This document shows positions 48,824 through 58,103 of a stretch of DNA of 64,000 nucleotides, one piece after another. The DNA comes from an uncultured Clostridia bacterium (GTDB lineage Bacteria; Bacillota; Clostridia; Christensenellales; Aristaeellaceae): the NCBI GenBank assembly GCA_937894675.1, contig CALCQO010000045.1, positions 1 through 64,000 on the forward strand, given 5' to 3'. The translations under genes were made by a program, and so were the position numbers. Numbering within the stretch: the first letter of the stretch is position 1; the number at the start of each line of letters is the position of its first letter. The notes under the pieces were generated by a model. That model was not told the DNA's origin, made no database searches, and saw nothing but the letters and a program-made list of their open reading frames with translations.

Positions 48824-50867
48824 GGGGTTGTTCCTCCTTGCTTGGAAGGGTTGTTTTTTGAATCAGTTTATCGCAGGCAATCAGCACATGGGGCAGCACC
48901 AGCAGCACCATGCCAGCGGAGATGGCGGCGCCCCGGCCCAATATCATGCCCATCTGGCTGATAACACCGTTGGTGGAAATAATGCCCATCAACAGCCCGG
49001 CAGCGGTTAAAATCAGCGCCGGCGGCAGGATGGAGCCGGTGGACACATTCAGGGCAAAACGGGCAGCCTCCCGCTTGGTCATGGCCCTGCGCGCCTCCAG
49101 GAATCGCTGGGTAAGCAGGATGCCGTAGTCCACCGTAGCGCCCAGCTGCACGGAGGAGACAATCTGAAAGCCGATGTAGTTCAAATCCGCCCCCTGGAAA
49201 TACGGGGTAGAGAGATTAATCCAGATAGCCCCCTCAATGACCAGCAGCAGCACCAGGGGGATGGACAGGCTGCGGAAGGTGAGCAGCAGCACAAGGCCGA
49301 TGGATAGGATGCCGCCCCAGAGCACCTTGCCGCTGTCCCCCGTGATGATGGCGCGCATATCGTAGTTGGCCACATTCTCGCCCGCCAGATAATAATCCTG
49401 CCCATAGAAGCCTTCCGCCAGGGCGCGTACCTTTTCCACCACGGCGAAGGCTTGCTCCCCCTCCTCGGGGGTGTCGGCGGCGATGATGATACGATCGTAC
49501 CCCTTGTCCCGCAATTGCTTGAGGGACTCCCCGGGCAGCACCTCCGGGGGGATGCCCAGGCCCACGCTGCTGGGGTAGGAAACCACCGCGGTGACATCCT
49601 TCACCTTCTCCAGCTCATCCCCCAGGGCCTTGACCCGGGCCAAATCCCCCTGGGGCACCAGCAGCATCATCTGCTGGGTGCGGCCGAAGATTTCCTCCAG
49701 CTGCTTTGCTTCCACCCGCACGGGGGAATCCTCTGAATGCATGCCGGAGGAGCCGTAGACGAAGCTGTTTCTGCCCTGGCCCAGATAGGCGGGTACCAGA
49801 AGAATCAGCAGAATAACCGCAAGGGGCGCCGCGTAGCGGATGACCAGGCGGCTGAAGCGCTGGAAGGAGGGCATAAAGGAACGGTGGGCGGTTTTATCCA
49901 GCAGCCGGGTATAGCTGATGGCCATGGCCGGCAAAAAGATGATGACGGACAGGTAGCTGATGAACACGCCCTTGGCCAGCACCGCGCCCATGTCCTGGCC
50001 GATTTTGAACTCCATCAGCATCAGCGCTAGGAACCCGAACACCGTGGTCATGGCGCTGGCGGCGATGGAGGAAGCGGACTGCACCATGGCTTCCACCATG
50101 GCGTCCTCGTTGTTCATGCCTTTTTCCCGATACTCGGCAAAGCGGTGCAGCAGGAACACGGCATAGTCGATGGACACAGCCAGCTGGAGTACCGCCGAGG
50201 AAGCCCGGGTAACAAAGGACACGCTGCCCAGGAAATAGTTGGTGCCCTCGTTGAGCAGGATGGCGATGCCGATGGCGGACAGGAAAAGCACCGGCTCGAA
50301 CCAGTGGCGGGTGGAAATAAACAGAATCAGCAGCACAATGGGCAGCACAAAGGGAATAATCTGCGCCACTTCCTTCATGGACACGCTGATAACCCGCGCC
50401 TGGTTGGCGGCGTTGCCCGCGGTGATGCTGTCCGGGTACATGGCCTTTACCTCAGAAAAACCGGCCGAATAGTTGTTGGGGTCGATGGTGGCCTGGAAAA
50501 GGGCGCCGCCGTCGTGGTACCAGGGGGACAGGGTGGCCACGGGTATCATTTCCTGCGGCATGCCGCGGATGTCGAACATGTCGTCCAGCCACAGCACATC
50601 CAGCACATGGGGGTTGGACAGCAGTTTTTCCTTGACCGCAGGCGCCTGGGTTAAGGGCGTGTCGGGCACATAGATTTTGATGTTGGGGCTGTCGGCACCC
50701 ACCATGTTCAGCGCCTGGGTGGTGGGGGAATCATCCGGCAGGTAGGACGCCATATCGTAGTTGACCGACACCTGCAGCATGCCAAAAATGCTGACAACGC
50801 AAAGCAGCACTGTGATGATCATCACAGCGCGGCGGTGCCGTATCACCAGTCGGCTGAATTTTCTCAT
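48813..50867 (-). CDS. MMPL/RND-superfamily exporter
   Basis: A 684-residue transporter with 12 predicted membrane helices arranged 1+5+1+5, with two large outside loops, the plan of small MMPL proteins. The motif I-D-Y-A-V-F-L-L-H-R-F (helix 4) carries the Asp-Tyr proton relay pair; the second half has V-D-Y-G-I-L-L-T-Q-R-F. Such proteins export lipids, siderophores or drugs. It precedes the 307-residue exported protein. The upstream region contains a plausible promoter (TTGATA, 18 bases, TATATT at about 50906-50935). Confidence 0.9.
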   Translation of the reverse strand: MRKFSRLVIRHRRAVMIITVLLCVVSIFGMLQVSVNYDMASYLPDDSPTTQALNMVGADSPNIKIYVPDTPLTQAPAVKEKLLSNPHVLDVLWLDDMFDIRGMPQEMIPVATLSPWYHDGGALFQATIDPNNYSAGFSEVKAMYPDSITAGNAANQARVISVSMKEVAQIIPFVLPIVLLILFISTRHWFEPVLFLSAIGIAILLNEGTNYFLGSVSFVTRASSAVLQLAVSIDYAVFLLHRFAEYREKGMNNEDAMVEAMVQSASSIAASAMTTVFGFLALMLMEFKIGQDMGAVLAKGVFISYLSVIIFLPAMAISYTRLLDKTAHRSFMPSFQRFSRLVIRYAAPLAVILLILLVPAYLGQGRNSFVYGSSGMHSEDSPVRVEAKQLEEIFGRTQQMMLLVPQGDLARVKALGDELEKVKDVTAVVSYPSSVGLGIPPEVLPGESLKQLRDKGYDRIIIAADTPEEGEQAFAVVEKVRALAEGFYGQDYYLAGENVANYDMRAIITGDSGKVLWGGILSIGLVLLLTFRSLSIPLVLLLVIEGAIWINLSTPYFQGADLNYIGFQIVSSVQLGATVDYGILLTQRFLEARRAMTKREAARFALNVSTGSILPPALILTAAGLLMGIISTNGVISQMGMILGRGAAISAGMVLLVLPHVLIACDKLIQKTTLPSKEEQPHEA

Positions 50868-50938
50868 AATGCCTCCTGAAAAGCGCGTGAAAGCGCACTA
50901 TGATTAATATATCGTAAACTGAAACGCGCTATCAAGTC

Positions 50939-50956
50939 AAAAACAGAAAATCTGTT
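50939..50956 (-). terminator. Weak terminator after the Eis-like gene
   Basis: On the minus strand, AACAGA and TCTGTT (50956-50942) form a six-base stem with a three-base loop, and TTTTTG follows. Confidence 0.35.
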
Positions 50957-50983
50957 GGATTTTGATCACTGTTCATGAATTGT

Positions 50984-52114
50984 TTAAAAACAGTCCGCCT
51001 CGGGCAGGTTAAAGGGCAGGGGCAGCCAGTTGGCGAAGGAACGCCCCTCCTGCTTGAACAGGGATAGAGGCGAAAACAGCAAGCTGACCGCCTGGTTGGC
51101 CGTCAGGGATACATCCGGCGCCAGGGTGGTTTGGGCAACAGATACCTGGCCTTGGGAAACCTCCAGCAGCCAGCGCCCTTCCCCTTGTACGTCCAGCACC
51201 ACCTGGTTATCCCGCAAGGGACACCATGTATTTTTGAAAGCCAGCACGGTTTCCAGCACCTTGGGCCAGTTGAGGATGTTCAGCATGACGCTGTCGCCGA
51301 TGGTAAAGTTCTCCGCGACGGGGTGCAGGATGCTGATGGCCTTTACCTCGTGCTGGGGCAAAACCACCCGCACATCCCCGCCATGGGTCTGCAGCCATTG
51401 CCTCAAAACGGGCAGCCACAATTTTTCCGGGATGGCGGCCTCGGTGATGACCCCCTTGCCGGACACATTGATGTAACCCGCAACCGCGTCCCCCTGTTTA
51501 ACCAGCCAGGGAGCGGCGTAAACGCTGTCCAGCACGGCAAGAAACTCTTCCCTGCTTCGGTACGCAACCATGGGCATCCCCTCGTAAAAGCGGTAGGCGG
51601 CGTCTATGTCGCTGGGAGCAGCCTGAGCCAGGGGCGTGAGCGAGACTTGTTCTCCCTCTACCTGTTTCAGGGCATGGTGCAGGCAATCCTGGTTGATGGT
51701 GAACATCACTTCCGCCCCGCCCCGCTCATAGCCAAAGTAGTTGTAGCGGTGGCGGCGGCCGCCCAGCAGCAGCACATCCAGCCCCATCTCCCGGCCTTTT
51801 TGATACAGCATGTCCATGACCCGCTGCATGATGCCCTGGCCCCGATAATACGGGTGAGCGCCCACCGTGCCCACAAACCCGCTGGAAAGGGACATGCCGG
51901 GCAATACCCGGATTTCCTGGGGCAGCAGCGCCGCCATACCCCGGATGCGGCCTTCTTCCGTCGCGATGGCGTGCAGGGGCGCGAAATCGTCCCGGGCGTA
52001 TACTTTGGGCAGCAGCGTACGGAAATCATGGGGGCGGTGCGCCTGGCTGAACACAAAGTTGGCAAAGTCCAGCACATCGGCTTCCTGGCCTGTATTGGCA
52101 AAGAGATATTCCAT
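50984..52114 (-). CDS. Eis-like GNAT N-acetyltransferase
   Basis: A 376-residue protein with two N-terminal GNAT folds and a C-terminal SCP2-like domain, the plan of enhanced-intracellular-survival (Eis) acetyltransferases. The acetyl-CoA loop is V-G-A-H-P-Y-Y-R-G-Q-G-I-M-Q-R-V (about 84-99), and G-Y-E-R-G-G-A-E follows. Eis proteins acetylate amine groups of small molecules including aminoglycosides; the substrate here is unknown. It is a single gene with its own promoter. Confidence 0.87.
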   Translation of the reverse strand: MEYLFANTGQEADVLDFANFVFSQAHRPHDFRTLLPKVYARDDFAPLHAIATEEGRIRGMAALLPQEIRVLPGMSLSSGFVGTVGAHPYYRGQGIMQRVMDMLYQKGREMGLDVLLLGGRRHRYNYFGYERGGAEVMFTINQDCLHHALKQVEGEQVSLTPLAQAAPSDIDAAYRFYEGMPMVAYRSREEFLAVLDSVYAAPWLVKQGDAVAGYINVSGKGVITEAAIPEKLWLPVLRQWLQTHGGDVRVVLPQHEVKAISILHPVAENFTIGDSVMLNILNWPKVLETVLAFKNTWCPLRDNQVVLDVQGEGRWLLEVSQGQVSVAQTTLAPDVSLTANQAVSLLFSPLSLFKQEGRSFANWLPLPFNLPEADCF

Positions 52115-52140
52115 TTCAAACCTCCTTATGCTTCCACCAA

Positions 52141-52169
52141 AGGATACAGGAAGTATGCGCTGATTTCAA
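52141..52169 (-). promoter_or_regulatory. Promoter of the Eis-like gene
   Basis: On the minus strand, TTGAAA (52169-52164) and TATCCT (52146-52141) are 17 bases apart. Confidence 0.65.
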
Positions 52170-52203
52170 CTGAGAACAGGGTGTAAATTTTGCCCGGGTT
52201 TTG

Positions 52204-52232
52204 TTGAACATTGCTGCCCGGGGCGGTATCAT
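52204..52232 (+). promoter_or_regulatory. Promoter of the surface operon
   Basis: TTGAAC (52204-52209) and TATCAT (52227-52232) are 17 bases apart, about 30 bases before the peptidase start. Confidence 0.68.
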
Positions 52233-52260
52233 AGGATACGGAAATGGAAGGAGGATGCCT

Positions 52261-53745
52261 TTGAGAATGCCCCCCTGGGTACTAGCAAAGAAAAAGCGGA
52301 TTTTCGCCCTGCCGGCGGCGGGCGTTCTGCTGGCGGCTATCCTGCTGCTGGTAAGCCCCGCGCCCACAGCCGCGCCCCCTTCCCCCCTGCTGCTGGCGGC
52401 AGCCCAGGAGCTGGACAATGTACGCTATGACCTGGTGTTTCAGCCGGAGAATCATACCCTGTCGGTTACCATGGAGTGGGACTATCAAAACCGAACCGGC
52501 CAGGCGCTGACAGACATCCCTTTGCGCCTGCCCGCCAACGCCTACAAAAAGGAGGCAACCAGCCCCGCCGCCTCCCCGGAACTGATAGACTTATGCTACC
52601 CCGGCGGCTTTTCCCCCGGCGGCGCTACCCTGCATGACGCCCAATGGAACGCGGTGCCCGCCGACACCTGGCTGGATCCCCAGGATGAAACCATCCTGTG
52701 GATGAGGATTCCCGAGCTGGCTTCCCAAGGCAAAGGCACCCTGCGCCTGCGTCTGGTGCTGGACATCCCCGACTGCCGCCATGTGTTCGGCCGGGGGGAG
52801 GATGTCTGGATGCTGGGCGGCGTGCTGCCCTATCCCGCCAGGTACGGCGAGAGCGGCTGGCAGCTGCGCCCCCTGCTGCCCATCGGCGACGCGCCCCAGC
52901 CGGAACTTGCCAACTATGCGTTGTCCCTGTCCATGCCAAAGGGGTATGCCTGCGCCGCGCCTTTTGCGTGGCAGCAGGAAGAGGGCAGTGCCAATATGCT
53001 GACGGGCGCTTTGCCCGCCGGCCGGGACATGGGGCTGGTGATTTACAGGGAGGCCCAGGTAAGCCGGGCAATGGCGGGAGAGGTGCTGGTGCAGTCCTTC
53101 GCCGATACCAAGGCAAACGCCGACAAAGCCCTGGGCTACGCGGTGAAAGCGCTGGCGTTTTTTGCACGGAGCTACGGGGACTATCCCTACCCTGTATTTA
53201 CCCTGTCCATGGCGGACATGCCCTTTGCGGGGATGGAGTATTCCGGGATTATTATGACAGGCCGCGGCCAATACGCGGCGAAGGACAGCCTGGAGGTAAC
53301 CATCGCCCATGAAACCGCCCATCAGTGGTTCAGCGTGCTGGTGGGCTCGGACAGCTATACCGACGCCTGGCAGGATGAGGCGGTCAGCGAGTACGCTTCC
53401 CTGCGCTACATCGAAAGTGTTTATGGGCAGGCCGCCTTTGAGCAGCTGGTGTTCCTGATGGCCCAGTCCCCCATGCGGGAAAACATCCGGCCTGAGATTA
53501 CCCCCGGCAGCCCCCTGGACCGCTTCTATACCATGCAGGAATACAGCACCGTGGTGTACGGGCGGGGGCTGGCCCTGATGCTGGCCCTTGACACCGATAC
53601 GGACCTTCATGCCTTCTTGCGATCGTATGTGGAAAAGTATGCCTTTTCCTTCGCGTCCAGGGAGGATTTTGAGGCGCTGCTGAAGGAAACCGCCGGATGG
53701 GACACCGCCCCGCTGATGACGGATTATCTGGACACCGCCATATAA
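52261..53745 (+). CDS. Membrane-anchored M1-family metallopeptidase
   Basis: A 494-residue gluzincin. The zinc motif is H-E-T-A-H (about 350-354) with the third ligand glutamate 18 residues further in D-E-A-V-S-E-Y. The substrate-binding GAMEN motif is represented by A-G-M-E-Y-S. An N-terminal membrane helix (about 12-32) displays it outside. I place the start at the TTG at 52261, six bases after AGGAGG; ATG 52267 is an alternative, and ATG 52255 abuts the ribosome site. It heads a seven-gene operon ending at 59.1 kb. Confidence 0.87.
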   Translation: MRMPPWVLAKKKRIFALPAAGVLLAAILLLVSPAPTAAPPSPLLLAAAQELDNVRYDLVFQPENHTLSVTMEWDYQNRTGQALTDIPLRLPANAYKKEATSPAASPELIDLCYPGGFSPGGATLHDAQWNAVPADTWLDPQDETILWMRIPELASQGKGTLRLRLVLDIPDCRHVFGRGEDVWMLGGVLPYPARYGESGWQLRPLLPIGDAPQPELANYALSLSMPKGYACAAPFAWQQEEGSANMLTGALPAGRDMGLVIYREAQVSRAMAGEVLVQSFADTKANADKALGYAVKALAFFARSYGDYPYPVFTLSMADMPFAGMEYSGIIMTGRGQYAAKDSLEVTIAHETAHQWFSVLVGSDSYTDAWQDEAVSEYASLRYIESVYGQAAFEQLVFLMAQSPMRENIRPEITPGSPLDRFYTMQEYSTVVYGRGLALMLALDTDTDLHAFLRSYVEKYAFSFASREDFEALLKETAGWDTAPLMTDYLDTAI

Positions 53746-53773
53746 ACATGGTATTTTATAGGTTGGACTACCT

Positions 53774-54901
53774 ATGAAAGAGAGACGTATGGAACAGGTA
53801 TTGAACACCCTGGTGCTGATTCCCTCCCTGCACCCCAACCACCTGCTGACAGAGTATGTAGACAACCTGACCAAGGCAGGGTTTACCCGCATCCTGATTG
53901 TGGACGACGGGTCGGGGCCGGACAGGAAGTATCAGGACATCTTTGAGGAAATCAACAGCCGGGACAACTGCACCGTCATCGGCTACCCCGAAAACCACGG
54001 CAAGGGGTATGCCCTCAAGCACGGCATGGCCTATATCCAGCAGCATTTCCCCGACGCCCCCGGCGTGGTGACGGCGGACTCGGACGGCCAGCACACGGCG
54101 GAGGATGTGATGAAGCTGGCCACGCGCCTGCAGGAAAAGCAGGACAGTTTGCTGGTGGGCTCCCGGGATTTTTCGTCCAGAAATAAGGACATCCCCTTTA
54201 AAAGCCGGGCGGGCAACCGCTTAACCTCCTTCTTCTATCTGCTGCTCTACGGCCAGTGGCTGCCTGATACCCAGACGGGGCTGCGCGCCTTTTCCCCCAA
54301 GCTGATTCCCTTCATGATGTCCATCCCCGGCGACAGGTTTGAGTATGAGATGAACATGCTGATTCACTGCTCCGGCGAAAAGGTGCCCTTTGACATCGTG
54401 CCCATCGACACCATCTACATCGAGGACAACAAGAGCAGCCACTTCCGCGCCTTCCACGACTCGGCGCGCATCTACAAGCAGCTGTTCGGCAACTTCTTCC
54501 GGTACACCTCCAGCAGCATCCTCTCCGCTTTGCTGGATCTGCTGATTTTTATCGTGCTGGACAAATGGGTGCTGGGGCTGTTTGTGGGGGATCTGCTGAA
54601 AAAAACGGCTTTCCGCAACGGCTACCTGCATGTGTTTGCCGCCAAGGGCATCGCCCGCGTATGCTCCTCCATCTTCAACTACAAGGTGAACCAGAAATAC
54701 GTCTTTGGCGACGCCAGCCAGGGCACCAGCGCCTGGCGCTACGCCCTGCTGGCCGTCATCAATGTGATTGTCTCCAGCTTTGTGATTGCTGAAATCAACA
54801 GCCTGCTGGGCATTGACAACGCCATCCTGGCTGTGATTACCGATACCATCCTGTATATCATCAACTACCGAATTCAAAAGGCCTGGGTGTTCAAGAAGTA
54901 G
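53774..54901 (+). CDS. GT2 glycosyltransferase fused to a GtrA membrane domain
   Basis: A 375-residue fusion. The N-terminal dolichol-phosphate-mannose-synthase-like GT2 domain has V-D-D-G-S-G (about 36-41) and the metal motif T-A-D-S-D-G-Q-H. It is followed by a GtrA domain of four membrane helices (about 237-370), which is usually involved in flipping polyprenyl-phosphate-linked sugars. It most likely charges undecaprenyl phosphate with a sugar for surface glycosylation. The start is ATG 53774; ATG 53789 is possible. It lies 28 bases after the peptidase gene. Confidence 0.88.
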   Translation: MKERRMEQVLNTLVLIPSLHPNHLLTEYVDNLTKAGFTRILIVDDGSGPDRKYQDIFEEINSRDNCTVIGYPENHGKGYALKHGMAYIQQHFPDAPGVVTADSDGQHTAEDVMKLATRLQEKQDSLLVGSRDFSSRNKDIPFKSRAGNRLTSFFYLLLYGQWLPDTQTGLRAFSPKLIPFMMSIPGDRFEYEMNMLIHCSGEKVPFDIVPIDTIYIEDNKSSHFRAFHDSARIYKQLFGNFFRYTSSSILSALLDLLIFIVLDKWVLGLFVGDLLKKTAFRNGYLHVFAAKGIARVCSSIFNYKVNQKYVFGDASQGTSAWRYALLAVINVIVSSFVIAEINSLLGIDNAILAVITDTILYIINYRIQKAWVFKK

Positions 54902-54919
54902 CCCAGGGGAGGGAGAACC

Positions 54920-55927
54920 ATGTCCAAATCTATTAAAACAATCTGCGTCGTGCTGGTGGTGGTGTTTGCCGCCATCCTGCCCTTTACCCTGCCGGCAGGC
55001 AACCTGCTGGAAGAAGAGAAAATGCGCATGGAGGAAGAAATCTGGGCCCAGGAAGAAGCGGAGGAATCCGGCTTGCTGAGGCTCCTTGTGCCTGCCGCCC
55101 GGGCGGAAACCCCGGCCCTTGCCCCCCTGCCCATGGACTTTTCCCCCGGCATGAAGCCCAACCCCGCGGCTTTTACGCCGGAAGGGTATCAGGACGCCAG
55201 CATCACCCTGAAACTGGAAACCAGGGAAGAAGAGGGCGTGGTATGGCGCATCGCCTATGTGCAGATTACCGACCCCTCCCAGCTGCGCACCACCACCGCC
55301 GGCTCGCCCCGCTCCAGCCGTGTGGCGCTGATTTCCTCCATGGCGGAAAAGAATAACGCCATCATCGCCACCAACGCCAACTACATGGCCAATGACCCGG
55401 TGAAAACCTCCTACGAGTACCGGATGGGCGAAAAAATCCGCAACAAGTTCAACGGCGTGAAGGACCTGCTGATTACCGATGAACTGGGCAACCTGCACAT
55501 TTTTACCGGCAGGGACAAAAAGAGCCAGGTGGAAGCCTTTGAAAACGAGGGGCATACCATCATCAACGCCTTTACCTTCGGCCCCGCCCTGGTGATTGAC
55601 GGCACCCTGCAGAGCGTGCCCGAGGATTACGGCTACAACCCTAACGGCCGGGAGCCCCGCTACGCCTTTGGTCAGGTCGACACCCTGAGCTATGTGATGG
55701 TGCTGGCCGAGGGCCGCACCCAGGATTCCCAGGGCGCGACCCAGCAGGAGCTGGCGGACTTCATGTTCAATTTAGGCTGCATGCAGGCCTTCAACTTTGA
55801 CGGGGGCAACTCCGCCACCATGGTGTACAACGGCGGTTACTACCAGCAAAAATCCAAGGACAATGAGCGCGCCCAGAGCGACATGCTGTATTTCGCCACC
55901 CTGGTAGACCCGGGCAGCTGGGAGTAA
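54920..55927 (+). CDS. Exported phosphodiester glycosidase (NAGPA domain), copy 2
   Basis: A 335-residue paralogue of the 27.5-kb gene. N-terminal membrane helix (about 7-25), a charged linker with coiled-coil character (28-55), then the NAGPA domain. The two share the S-P-G-x-x-P-N-x-A entry and the S-Q-L-R-T stretch. At the first active-site motif it reads A-T-N-A-N-Y-M (150-156) where copy 1 has N-G-D-F-F, so the aspartate is lost; the C-terminal F-N-F-D-G-G-N-S-A-T is kept. It is followed after one base by the second Lgt-like gene. Confidence 0.85.
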   Translation: MSKSIKTICVVLVVVFAAILPFTLPAGNLLEEEKMRMEEEIWAQEEAEESGLLRLLVPAARAETPALAPLPMDFSPGMKPNPAAFTPEGYQDASITLKLETREEEGVVWRIAYVQITDPSQLRTTTAGSPRSSRVALISSMAEKNNAIIATNANYMANDPVKTSYEYRMGEKIRNKFNGVKDLLITDELGNLHIFTGRDKKSQVEAFENEGHTIINAFTFGPALVIDGTLQSVPEDYGYNPNGREPRYAFGQVDTLSYVMVLAEGRTQDSQGATQQELADFMFNLGCMQAFNFDGGNSATMVYNGGYYQQKSKDNERAQSDMLYFATLVDPGSWE

Positions 55928-55928
55928 C

Positions 55929-56882
55929 ATGCAGACAGACGCTTCAATGTTCACCTTTCTGGGTATACAAATATATGCCTACGGGCTGTACCTGATGGCG
56001 GGCGTACTGTTGTTCGCGGGCCTGATCTGGATACTGGCCAAAAGGGACAGGGTGCAGGACGCCGCGCTGCTGGGCACCGCCATCGGCTTGCCCTTGGCAT
56101 TGGTGTTTTCCCGCGGCTTGTACTGCCTGGCGGACAGCAATTTCTACGCTGTCGCCAGCCTGAAGAACGCGCTGAGCATTACGAGCGGCGGCATGTCCAT
56201 GTTCGGAGCGCTGGCCGGTATGCTGCTGGGGCTTGCCCTTGCCTCCTGGCTGACCATGAGCAAGCATTCTTCCCTGCTGGACGCTTTTGCCCCCTCCGCC
56301 ATGGCCTTCATCGCCCTGGCCAGGCTGGGTGAAAGGCACACGGCGCTGGGCATCAGCCGGCCGCTGGTTACGGGGCTGCTGAACAACACCTTTCTGGCCT
56401 ACAGCGACACCTATGACGCGTACCTGAAAACCTGGCTGCTGGAAGCCATCGCGGCTGCCCTCCTGTGCCTTGTGTTGGTATTAATCCGCAGCAAGGCAAA
56501 GCGCAAAGGCGACACTTTCCTATTGTGGATGCTGCTCTTTGGCGCCAGCCAGACCATTCTGGAAAGCCTTCGGTACGACGGGCACATGCGTTTCAGCTTT
56601 ATCGGGCTGCAGCAGGTGCTGTCCGCCTTCCTGTTTGGCATCGCCATCATTGTGTTTTCCCTGCGGTGCATGAAACAGGGCGGCAAAGGCAAACTGCCCG
56701 TCATCGCCCTGGTGCTGCTTGGCATCACCGTGGCAGCCGCCATCGGACTGGAGTTTCTCATCGACCGATCCGCCATCAACAAGGCGCTTCTGTACCTTGT
56801 TTACATCGTGGTGATGGCAGTGCCCGCCGGGCTTGCCATCCATATGCAGAAGGGATGTTCCCATGGACAAAGCAAAAATTGA
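55929..56882 (+). CDS. Lgt-like polytopic membrane protein, copy 2
   Basis: A 317-residue protein with about seven or more membrane helices and the Lgt-family plan. G-G-M-S-M-F-G-A-L-A-G (about 77-87) replaces the H-G-G histidine with phenylalanine, while A-L-A-R-L-G-E (about 126-132) keeps the arginine of the G-R-x-G-N motif but changes the asparagine to glutamate. L-R-Y-D-G-H-M-R-F-S-F parallels the second arginine region. It is not obviously an active lipoprotein transferase. It is encoded directly after the glycosidase, as in the first copy, and overlaps the next gene by 20 bases. Confidence 0.8.
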   Translation: MQTDASMFTFLGIQIYAYGLYLMAGVLLFAGLIWILAKRDRVQDAALLGTAIGLPLALVFSRGLYCLADSNFYAVASLKNALSITSGGMSMFGALAGMLLGLALASWLTMSKHSSLLDAFAPSAMAFIALARLGERHTALGISRPLVTGLLNNTFLAYSDTYDAYLKTWLLEAIAAALLCLVLVLIRSKAKRKGDTFLLWMLLFGASQTILESLRYDGHMRFSFIGLQQVLSAFLFGIAIIVFSLRCMKQGGKGKLPVIALVLLGITVAAAIGLEFLIDRSAINKALLYLVYIVVMAVPAGLAIHMQKGCSHGQSKN

Positions 56883-57087
56883 CCGTATCAACGAGCTGGG
56901 CCGCAAGCAGAAAGCACAAGGCCTGAGCGAGGAAGAAAAAGCGGAGCAGCAGGCCCTGCGCCAGGAATATCTGCAGGCCTTCCGCGCCAACTTCGCCGCG
57001 CAATTGGACAATGTGTACATTGAGCGCGAGGATGGCCAGTACGAAAAGCTGCAGAAGAAAGAACCGTCCCAAGGAGGGAAAGCATGA
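56863..57087 (+). CDS. YnzC/DUF896-family small protein
   Basis: A 74-residue protein from ATG 56863. The sequence M-D-K-A-K-I-D-R-I-N-E-L followed by an alanine/glutamate-rich helix and Y-L-Q-A-F-R-x-N-F-A-A-Q-L-D-N is the DUF896 (UPF0291) signature. Bacillus YnzC is a LexA-regulated three-helix protein of unclear role; no LexA box is evident here. It is coupled to the Lgt-like gene and to the first VanW gene (ATGA). Confidence 0.88.
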   Translation: MDKAKIDRINELGRKQKAQGLSEEEKAEQQALRQEYLQAFRANFAAQLDNVYIEREDGQYEKLQKKEPSQGGKA

Positions 57088-58103
57088 AAAACAAGCGGAT
57101 TTTAATTATTACCCTGGCGCTGCTGGTGGTGCTTGGCTCCCTGCCCGCCCCAGCCCGGGCGCAGAATACCCAGGTATTGTACAACGCCATCATCACCAAG
57201 CTTTTCGCCAATTCCATGACCAGCGTGTACACCGAGGCGGACAAGGATTCCCGGGTGATTGACACCATGAAGCCGGGCACCCCCATCCAGGTGGTGGAGG
57301 TGCTGCCCAACTATGTGGGCATCCTGCACAAGGGCAATGTGGCCTATGTGCTGCGCCACCGCATCGCCGACGCTGTGGCGGTGGACCCGGTGAGAACGCC
57401 CCGCTACGGCACCGCCGTGAACCACTACTACGCCACCCTGGACAAGGCGACCCCCGTGAAAGCCGCGCCGGACGCCAACTCCGAAACGCTGATCACCCTG
57501 TACGCGGGCGCCAAAATCGGCTTTCTGGATGTGAATGACGGCTGGGCGTACACCATCTTCAAGCGCCAATACGGCTATGTGGACACCCGTCTGCTGCCCC
57601 AATTGGAAATGGTGGCCCCCTCGGAAGCCTATTCCAACCAGGATGTGCCCCTGGCTGTCTACAATTCCTTCTACAACATCGCGGACACCGACACCAACAA
57701 GAGCCGCATCTCCAACCTAGTGGTCTGCGGGCAGCGCATGGACGTTACCATGGCCCCCGGCCAGACGCTGGACTTTAACAACAATGTGGGGCCCTTCACA
57801 AAGCGAAACGGTTATTTGCCCGCAGGCGCCCTGGCGGACGGCGAGTGGACGCTGGCCTACGGCGGCGGCTCCTGTCAGGCCTCCAGCACCCTGTACAATG
57901 TGGTGCTGCAGTTGATGGGGCTGACGGTACTGCGCCGCGCCCCCCACGGGCCCAACGCCATCTCCTACCTGCCCCATGGGGTGGACGCCTCCAGCGGCGC
58001 GCTGAACTTTGTGTTCCGCAATGACTACGACTTCCCCGTCACCCTGCGCACCCATGTGCAGGACGGCTCCATGTTTATCGCCATGTACAGGGGAGCATTC
58101 TGA
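57084..58103 (+). CDS. VanW-family exported protein with SH3-like repeats, copy 1
   Basis: A 339-residue exported protein. Signal peptide 1-26 (ending A-R-A), two bacterial SH3-like domains (about 28-90 and 112-175), and a C-terminal VanW domain with A-Y-G-G-G-S-C-Q-A-S-S-T-L-Y-N-V-V and S-Y-L-P-H-G-V-D-A. The fold resembles L,D-transpeptidase-linked peptidoglycan-binding modules; the enzymatic role is unproven. The stop overlaps the paralogue's start (TGATG). Confidence 0.88.
   Translation: MKNKRILIITLALLVVLGSLPAPARAQNTQVLYNAIITKLFANSMTSVYTEADKDSRVIDTMKPGTPIQVVEVLPNYVGILHKGNVAYVLRHRIADAVAVDPVRTPRYGTAVNHYYATLDKATPVKAAPDANSETLITLYAGAKIGFLDVNDGWAYTIFKRQYGYVDTRLLPQLEMVAPSEAYSNQDVPLAVYNSFYNIADTDTNKSRISNLVVCGQRMDVTMAPGQTLDFNNNVGPFTKRNGYLPAGALADGEWTLAYGGGSCQASSTLYNVVLQLMGLTVLRRAPHGPNAISYLPHGVDASSGALNFVFRNDYDFPVTLRTHVQDGSMFIAMYRGAF

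Noticed and set aside
54221..55555. 444-codon open frame opposite the glycosyltransferase and glycosidase genes
   Set aside because: Antisense shadow with glycine/histidine-rich, low-complexity translation.
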